A DNA stretch of 52,444 nucleotides from CAVQND01 sp964653485 (GTDB lineage: Bacteria; Verrucomicrobiota; Verrucomicrobiia; Limisphaerales; UBA8199). This document shows, one piece after another, positions 47,885-52,444 of this stretch. Each line of letters opens with the position of its first letter. The first letter of the stretch is position 1. The notes beneath the pieces were generated by a model that did no database searches, was not told the DNA's origin, and was given only the letters and a program-made list of their open reading frames with translations. The stretch lies in the NCBI GenBank assembly GCA_964653485.1, contig CAZZFF010000034.1:1-52444 (forward strand), written 5' to 3'. Both the position numbers and the translations under genes were made by a program.

Positions 47885-49174
47885 ATGCTCTTAGAACAAA
47901 CTGACAGTCCGCCCATGACCGAAGCCAGCCGCCGCGCGGCGTTCTTCCGCCAGAGCGGATGGCTCATGATAGCCAATGTGGCTGCGGGGGTCTTGATGTG
48001 GGCGGTCCATTTCCTGTTCAGGGCCACCGGGCCGGAGGAATACGGTTTGTTTGTCACGTTCGTGGGCCTGGCCATGTGCATTCCCAACGCGCCCTTGCAA
48101 ATGGTCATGGCGCAACAGACGGCGAAGGCCCTGGCAACCCGGCAGACAGGGGAGTTGGCGGGCATGACCCGCATGGTCTGGCTTGGGACGTCCCTGCTCT
48201 GGCTGATCGGCGTGGCAGTTGTGTTGGTCTTTCAACACGACATCCTGGTTCGTTGGAAAGTCAGCAACCCCGCCGGGCTTTGGATTACCATGCTGGTCCT
48301 GCTCCTTGCGCTCTGGATGCCGCTGTTCCAAGGGGTGTTGCAGGGACAGCAGAATTTCCTATGGCTGGGCTGGAGCGCAATGAGCCAGGGCATCGGCCGG
48401 CTCGGCATCGCGGCGCTGGCCGTCCTGGCCTTCGGCGGCCTGGCGGCGGGCATGATGACGGGTGTTCTGGCCGGCATGATAGCCACGAACCTGATCGCGA
48501 TTTGGCAGACCCGCGCCCTCTGGCGCGCCCCCGCCCGCCCCTTCGATTGGCGCAGCCTCCTGCGCCAGGTCGTTCCGCTCATGCTCGGCAGCGGCGTCGT
48601 TCAGTTCCTTTTCATGGCGGACATTATGTTCGTCAAGACCTATTTCCCCGGAACCCAGGCCGGCTATTACGACAGCGCCGGCACCTACTCGCGCGCCTTG
48701 ATGTGGCTGGTTCTCCCATTGGCCACCGTGATGTTCCCGCGCATTGTTCACAGCAGCGCCAAGGCCGAGAAGACCAACATCCTGGGCATGGTCCTCGCCG
48801 GCACTGCCATCCTGTCTATCGTCGGCGCGATTGCTCTGTCGCTCCTCGGCCCAATCGTCATCCGGTTCATAAATGGCGAGGAGTGTTTCAAGGCAGCCTC
48901 CCCGTTGCTGCCCTGGTATGCCGGCGCCATGGTTCCGTTGTCCCTGGCCAACGTCCTCATCAGCGCCTTGCTGGCCCGCTCCTCGTTCCGAATCGTCCCC
49001 TGGCTCTGTCTCCTGGCCCTGGGCTATGTCCTGGCTCTCACCCATTTTCACGCCAACTTTCTCATGGTCCTCAAAACTCTGGGGTTGGTTAACCTCGTTC
49101 TCCTGGCGCTCGGCGCCTGGTTCACCTGGACCGACAGCCAGTCAATCCGCCGGCCCGGCAACTCGCCGCGGTAA
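47885..49174 (+). CDS. Polysaccharide flippase-like membrane protein
   Basis: The protein is about 429 aa from ATG 47885 (ATG 47915, MTEASRRAAFFRQSGWLMIA, is another option; an open frame from GTG 47822 adds repeat-like PALNPRHSALDSAHSH). About twelve membrane segments are apparent, with the oligosaccharide flippase (MVF/PST superfamily) opening LMIANVAAGVLMWAVHFLF and EEYGLFVTFVGLAMCIPN. It probably moves lipid-linked glycans across the inner membrane. The convergent glycosyltransferase at 49256 fits a shared envelope-polysaccharide role. Confidence 0.83.
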   Translation: MLLEQTDSPPMTEASRRAAFFRQSGWLMIANVAAGVLMWAVHFLFRATGPEEYGLFVTFVGLAMCIPNAPLQMVMAQQTAKALATRQTGELAGMTRMVWLGTSLLWLIGVAVVLVFQHDILVRWKVSNPAGLWITMLVLLLALWMPLFQGVLQGQQNFLWLGWSAMSQGIGRLGIAALAVLAFGGLAAGMMTGVLAGMIATNLIAIWQTRALWRAPARPFDWRSLLRQVVPLMLGSGVVQFLFMADIMFVKTYFPGTQAGYYDSAGTYSRALMWLVLPLATVMFPRIVHSSAKAEKTNILGMVLAGTAILSIVGAIALSLLGPIVIRFINGEECFKAASPLLPWYAGAMVPLSLANVLISALLARSSFRIVPWLCLLALGYVLALTHFHANFLMVLKTLGLVNLVLLALGAWFTWTDSQSIRRPGNSPR

Positions 49175-49255
49175 CCCGGGGGTGCGCGCTGCGTTTCGAG
49201 AAGGACCTCCGTCGCGCGTTCCCCAAGCTCGACGCTTGCCGGCTCTTCCCGCTTC

Positions 49256-50071
49256 TCAACGCTTCGGCGGCCCCGGCAAAGGCTGGGGTTGCTGCAGCTT
49301 CTGGTAAACCCACCCCTCGAGCGGACGCAACGGCCGGAGCCATTTATAGAAGGGCGAATAAATGAGCCGGATGCGCAACACCGAAAGAAACATGACCAGC
49401 GAAGTCCGAAAGAGCGTGACCTTCGAGCCGCTCTTGTCCGTCCATTCCGTGGGCACCTCCAGCACGCTGTAGCCCGCGTGCTTGAGCGAGTAGAGCAGGT
49501 TGATGTCGAACGCCATGTCGGCAATCCGCAGGGCGGAGTGGATGGTCTCGATTGCCTGGCGGCGCATCACCTTGGCTCCGCACTGCGTGTCCCGGATGCG
49601 CATCGTCGGGAAGAACACCTTCACAATCGCGTGAAAGACGCGGCTTGCCACTTGCCGCCGGCTGCTTTGCGCCACATCCAGAACCGCCCCGGGCACCCAG
49701 CGCGAGCCGATGACACAATCGGCCTCGCCGCTTCGCTTCACTAGGTCGTGGAATGCCCGCGGAGGCGTTGCCCCGTCGGCGTCCACGTAGCCGATCAGGT
49801 CCGCCAGCGGGGCCAGTTTGAGACCCTCGATGAGCGCGCCCCCTTTGCCGATTGGCTCCTTGAACTCCAGGAAACTGATGGCCGGGTATTCCGCCGCCAC
49901 CCGCTCGATCACCCCGCGGGTGTTGTCCCGGCAGCCGTTGAGCACCACCACGAGCAGGAACTTGCCGGCGTAGTGGCCCTGAAAGTAGCGCGCGTAGTCC
50001 CGCAGCACCGGTTCGACGCGGTGTTCTTCATTGTAGGCCGGTATGAGGAGCAGCAGGCTCGGCTCGTTCAC
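49256..50071 (-). CDS. Family 2 glycosyltransferase, dolichyl-phosphate glucosyltransferase-like
   Basis: The protein is 271 aa from GTG 50071, since no ATG precedes the conserved start. LLLLIPAYNEEHRVEPVLRD opens the GT-A fold and LIGYVDADGATPPRAFHDLV carries the DxD metal motif. VIGSRWVPG, RIRDTQCGAKVMRRQAIETI and EVPTEWTDKSGSKVTL are typical of the Alg5/DPM-like branch that uses a lipid phosphate acceptor. There is a possible C-terminal membrane-associated segment (TSLVMFLSVLRIRLIYSPFY). It converges on the flippase, with 81 bp between them. Confidence 0.9.
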   Translation of the reverse strand: MNEPSLLLLIPAYNEEHRVEPVLRDYARYFQGHYAGKFLLVVVLNGCRDNTRGVIERVAAEYPAISFLEFKEPIGKGGALIEGLKLAPLADLIGYVDADGATPPRAFHDLVKRSGEADCVIGSRWVPGAVLDVAQSSRRQVASRVFHAIVKVFFPTMRIRDTQCGAKVMRRQAIETIHSALRIADMAFDINLLYSLKHAGYSVLEVPTEWTDKSGSKVTLFRTSLVMFLSVLRIRLIYSPFYKWLRPLRPLEGWVYQKLQQPQPLPGPPKR

Positions 50072-50178
50072 GCGGATTGATTAACAGAAAACCGCCAAAA
50101 AGCAACCTGTCTCACTGCCAATCCCACTCTTTGATGAGATCGGCGATTGGGTAACGGAAGCCCTCGAGCAGGGGCTGG

Positions 50179-51624
50179 TCAGGAAATGCTCAACTCACGC
50201 TGGATGCCGAATTTCTCGATGCGCTTGCGCAACGTGGCGCGCGTGATGCCCAGGAGCTTGGCGGCATGGACCTGGTTGCCGTGGGTTTCCTTGAGCGCCT
50301 GGATGACCAACTCGCGCTCCACGGCCGCGATGACCTTGCATTTCGGGTCGCGCCGCGCCCACTGAAACAACTGGCGCGCCAGGACCGCCGCATCTCCGCT
50401 TGTGGCCTCCGGGCCTGCCGTTCCCAGGGGCGCCCCCGCCACGGACCCGACGCCTTGGCCGGTGATTTCCGCCGGCAAGTCACCCAGCAGGATCGCGTCG
50501 CCTTTGGCGACCACCAGCGCCCGCCGAATCGCGTTTTCCAACTCCCGGACATTGCCCGGCCAGTGGTAATGCTCCAGGGCCTTGATCACGGCTGGGGTGA
50601 CGCTTCTGGGCGGGCAGCCCTGGTCCCGGGCGAGCTTTTCGAGAAAATAGTTCACCAGCAGGCGGATGTCCTCGCGGCGGTCCCGCAGCGGCGGAATGTG
50701 TAGCCGCACGACGTTCAGGCGGTAAAACAGGTCTTCGCGAAACTGCCGCGCCGCCACCGCCTGCTCCAGCGCCTTGTTGGTCGCCGCGATGATGCGCACG
50801 TCCACCTTGATGGGCTGGTTGCCGCCCACCCGCTCGAACGTCCCGGATTGGAGCACCCGCAGAATCTTGGTCTGCGTCGCGGGGGTCATGTCTCCGATCT
50901 CGTCGAGAAACAACGTCCCGTGGTTGCACTGTTCAAACTTGCCGATGCGCTGCAAGGTCGCGCCGGTAAAGGCCCCCCGCTCGTGGCCGAACAACTCGCT
51001 CTCCAGCAGTTGCTCCGGGATCGCCGCGCAATTCACCGCCAGAAACGGTTGCCCATTGCGGTTGCTGTGATGGTATATGGCCCGGGCCACCAGCTCCTTG
51101 CCTGTGCCGCTCTCGCCCGTGACCAGCGCCGTCGCGTCCGAAACCGCGAGCTGGCCGATCAGTTTGAAGACCTGCTGCATCGGCTCGCTCCGCCCCACGA
51201 TCCCCAGTTCGTAGTCCTCTTTCTCCAGCAACGGCTGATACGAGACCACCTGCCTCATGTCCCGCGCCGCCTTGAAGGCATTGCCCACGATCTCCTTGAG
51301 CCTCGGCACGTCGAACGGCTTGAGCAGGTAATCGTAGGCCCCCAGCTTCATCGCCTCGATGGCCGTTTGAGTCGTCCCGTAAGCCGTCATCAGAATCACC
51401 AGCAGCTTCGAGTCCATCTGCCGTATCCGACGCAGCGTCTCCAGCCCGGTGATGCCTCCCATCCGGATGTCCATCAACACCAGGTCCGGCCTGAATTTCG
51501 GAATGAGCTTCATGCCCTCCTCACCGCTCGACGCCGTGGCCAACTCGATCTCCGGGGAATCGAATATGCGCCGGAACGAGTATTGCACGTCCGCCTCGTC
51601 GTCAATCAACAGCAATTTGTTCAT
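50179..51624 (-). CDS. NtrC-family sigma-54-dependent response regulator
   Basis: The protein is 481 aa from ATG 51624, with AGGA 5 bp upstream; the open frame continues far upstream but has no similarity. The receiver has D8-D9 and the phospho-acceptor D52 (DLVLMDIRMGGITGLETLRR) and the Lys in YDYLLKPFDVPRLKEIVG. The AAA+ core has GESGTGKELVARAIYHHS, GAFTGATLQRIGKFEQ, LFLDEIGDMTPATQTKILRV and the R-finger FYRLNVVRLHIPPLRDRRED. The Fis-type HTH is HAAKLLGITRATLRKRIEKF. It is a second such regulator in the window, again with no adjacent kinase. The region up to 51911 shows nothing further. Confidence 0.93.
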   Translation of the reverse strand: MNKLLLIDDEADVQYSFRRIFDSPEIELATASSGEEGMKLIPKFRPDLVLMDIRMGGITGLETLRRIRQMDSKLLVILMTAYGTTQTAIEAMKLGAYDYLLKPFDVPRLKEIVGNAFKAARDMRQVVSYQPLLEKEDYELGIVGRSEPMQQVFKLIGQLAVSDATALVTGESGTGKELVARAIYHHSNRNGQPFLAVNCAAIPEQLLESELFGHERGAFTGATLQRIGKFEQCNHGTLFLDEIGDMTPATQTKILRVLQSGTFERVGGNQPIKVDVRIIAATNKALEQAVAARQFREDLFYRLNVVRLHIPPLRDRREDIRLLVNYFLEKLARDQGCPPRSVTPAVIKALEHYHWPGNVRELENAIRRALVVAKGDAILLGDLPAEITGQGVGSVAGAPLGTAGPEATSGDAAVLARQLFQWARRDPKCKVIAAVERELVIQALKETHGNQVHAAKLLGITRATLRKRIEKFGIQRELSIS

Positions 51625-51911
51625 GAGTTCCTGCAACTGTTGCGGCCAGCCCCCAAAGATAGCCGATCCTCGCAAATCGAACAGCGAATTCTCTCCAAGC
51701 CGGGGCGTTCGTGTCGCCTTTTTGCCACGCTGCGCAGATGCGGACGGCCGAGTCCGGCGGCAAAAAGGCCGTTTCCGAGGGAGACCGGGGATGGAAAACT
51801 TGGCAGGGCTCCTGCTCAGACGCCGGCGAGGCGTTCCCGGCGTGAACAGGGCAGGGCCTATCCGGCTCGCAAGCAACACATGCCAATCCCGGTTGGCCGG
51901 CGCCTCATACG

Positions 51912-52444
51912 ATGAAGAGAGGTTACTTAATCGACATGGACGGCGTCATCTACCGGGAGAACCAGCTTATCCCGGGAGCGAGAGAGTTTGTCGAAACCCT
52001 GGTCGCCGGCGGCGCGCCGTTCATTTTCCTGACCAATAATTCGGGGCCCACGCCCGAGGACCTTTCCGTGCGGCTGGGGCACCTGGGCATTGCAGGGCTC
52101 CCGCCGCGCCATTTTTACACCTCGGCGCTCAACACCGCGGATTTTCTAAGCGAGACCCATCCCTCTTGCACTGTGTTCGTGATTGGCGAAGGGGGGCTGC
52201 AGGCCGCGCTGCATGAACGGAAGATTGCCAACGACGCGATCCGCCCCAGCTACGTCGTGGTGGGAGAAGGCGCCGCCTCGCTGGAGAAGTTGGCCAAGGC
52301 CCATAGCTGCATCGAGCACGGCGCCCGATTGCTCGCCACCAACCCGGATAACTGGTGCCCGATTTCCGCCGAAGCGACGCGTCCCGGCTCCGGGGCCACC
52401 GCCGCGTTCCTGGAAGCCAGCACTGGCCGCCGCGCCTACTATCT
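51912..52444 (+). CDS. HAD-IIA family phosphatase (NagD-like), 5' part
   Basis: The frame starts at ATG 51912 and is open to the right edge, so 177 codons are seen. MKRGYLIDMDGVIYRENQLI holds the DxD catalytic loop; PFIFLTNNSGPTPEDLSVRL has the conserved TNNS loop. A cap-like region follows (RHFYTSALNTADFLSETHPS). HAD-IIA phosphatases act on nucleotides or phosphosugars such as p-nitrophenyl phosphate or UMP; the substrate is not known here. It is divergent from the NtrC gene. Confidence 0.88.
   Translation, partial: MKRGYLIDMDGVIYRENQLIPGAREFVETLVAGGAPFIFLTNNSGPTPEDLSVRLGHLGIAGLPPRHFYTSALNTADFLSETHPSCTVFVIGEGGLQAALHERKIANDAIRPSYVVVGEGAASLEKLAKAHSCIEHGARLLATNPDNWCPISAEATRPGSGATAAFLEASTGRRAYY

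Overview
The window looks like chromosomal DNA of a GC-rich Gram-negative bacterium of the Verrucomicrobiota (Limisphaerales/Pedosphaera-like). This is inferred from gene style, not from a marker gene. Supporting traits are: lpxD (lipopolysaccharide), a GFTLIELLVVIAI-type pseudopilin with an H-X9-DG motif, a Tat-exported Gfo/Idh/MocA oxidoreductase, YXWGXW, HEAT and PQQ-propeller secreted proteins, a C-terminal YxVQYxTNL module shared by two neighbouring secreted proteins, and a dispersed TCCGAAATCCGA repeat. No rRNA, tRNA or CRISPR array was recognised.

Layout. 1-4.0 kb: the 5' part of lpxD, a hypothetical protein, a class III aminotransferase fused to a GNAT-like domain, and a small coiled-coil protein. 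4.2-9.8 kb: a phosphate operon headed by four 11-bp-spaced Pho-box repeats. It runs from a PhoU-phosphatase fusion with a lost active site through pstS, pstC and pstA to two pstB genes whose motif losses are complementary. 9.8-26 kb: a serine hydrolase, a membrane histidine kinase, a short Cys-rich reading frame, a Gfo/Idh/MocA protein, a HEAT-repeat protein, an MBL-fold hydrolase, a sigma-70 factor, apt, hisC, a sedolisin protease, a pseudopilin and a secreted protein. 26-36.9 kb: a vapBC pair with a perfect operator, an L-rhamnose mutarotase, argA, an NtrC-type regulator, a class I glutamine amidotransferase-like hydrolase, ispF, a lipoprotein, ilvB with a Val/Leu-rich leader peptide and attenuator, a YXWGXW lipoprotein and a sugar porter.

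36.8-42.8 kb is an accessory island: a transposase remnant (RAYT-like), a 167-bp fold-back repeat, two decayed PIN-toxin modules, a frameshifted methyltransferase remnant, an intact 1.9-kb IS4-type element carrying a second gene, and an iron-sulfur DNA glycosylase-like protein. 42.8-52.4 kb returns to core-like genes: a PQQ propeller, a methyltransferase, a large TPR protein, a flippase, a family 2 glycosyltransferase, a second NtrC-type regulator and the start of a HAD phosphatase.

The most notable regulatory and mechanistic signals are the asymmetric PstB1/PstB2 pair, the dead phosphatase-like domain on PhoU, the four-repeat Pho box, the complete ilvB attenuator, and the related operators in front of two TA loci.
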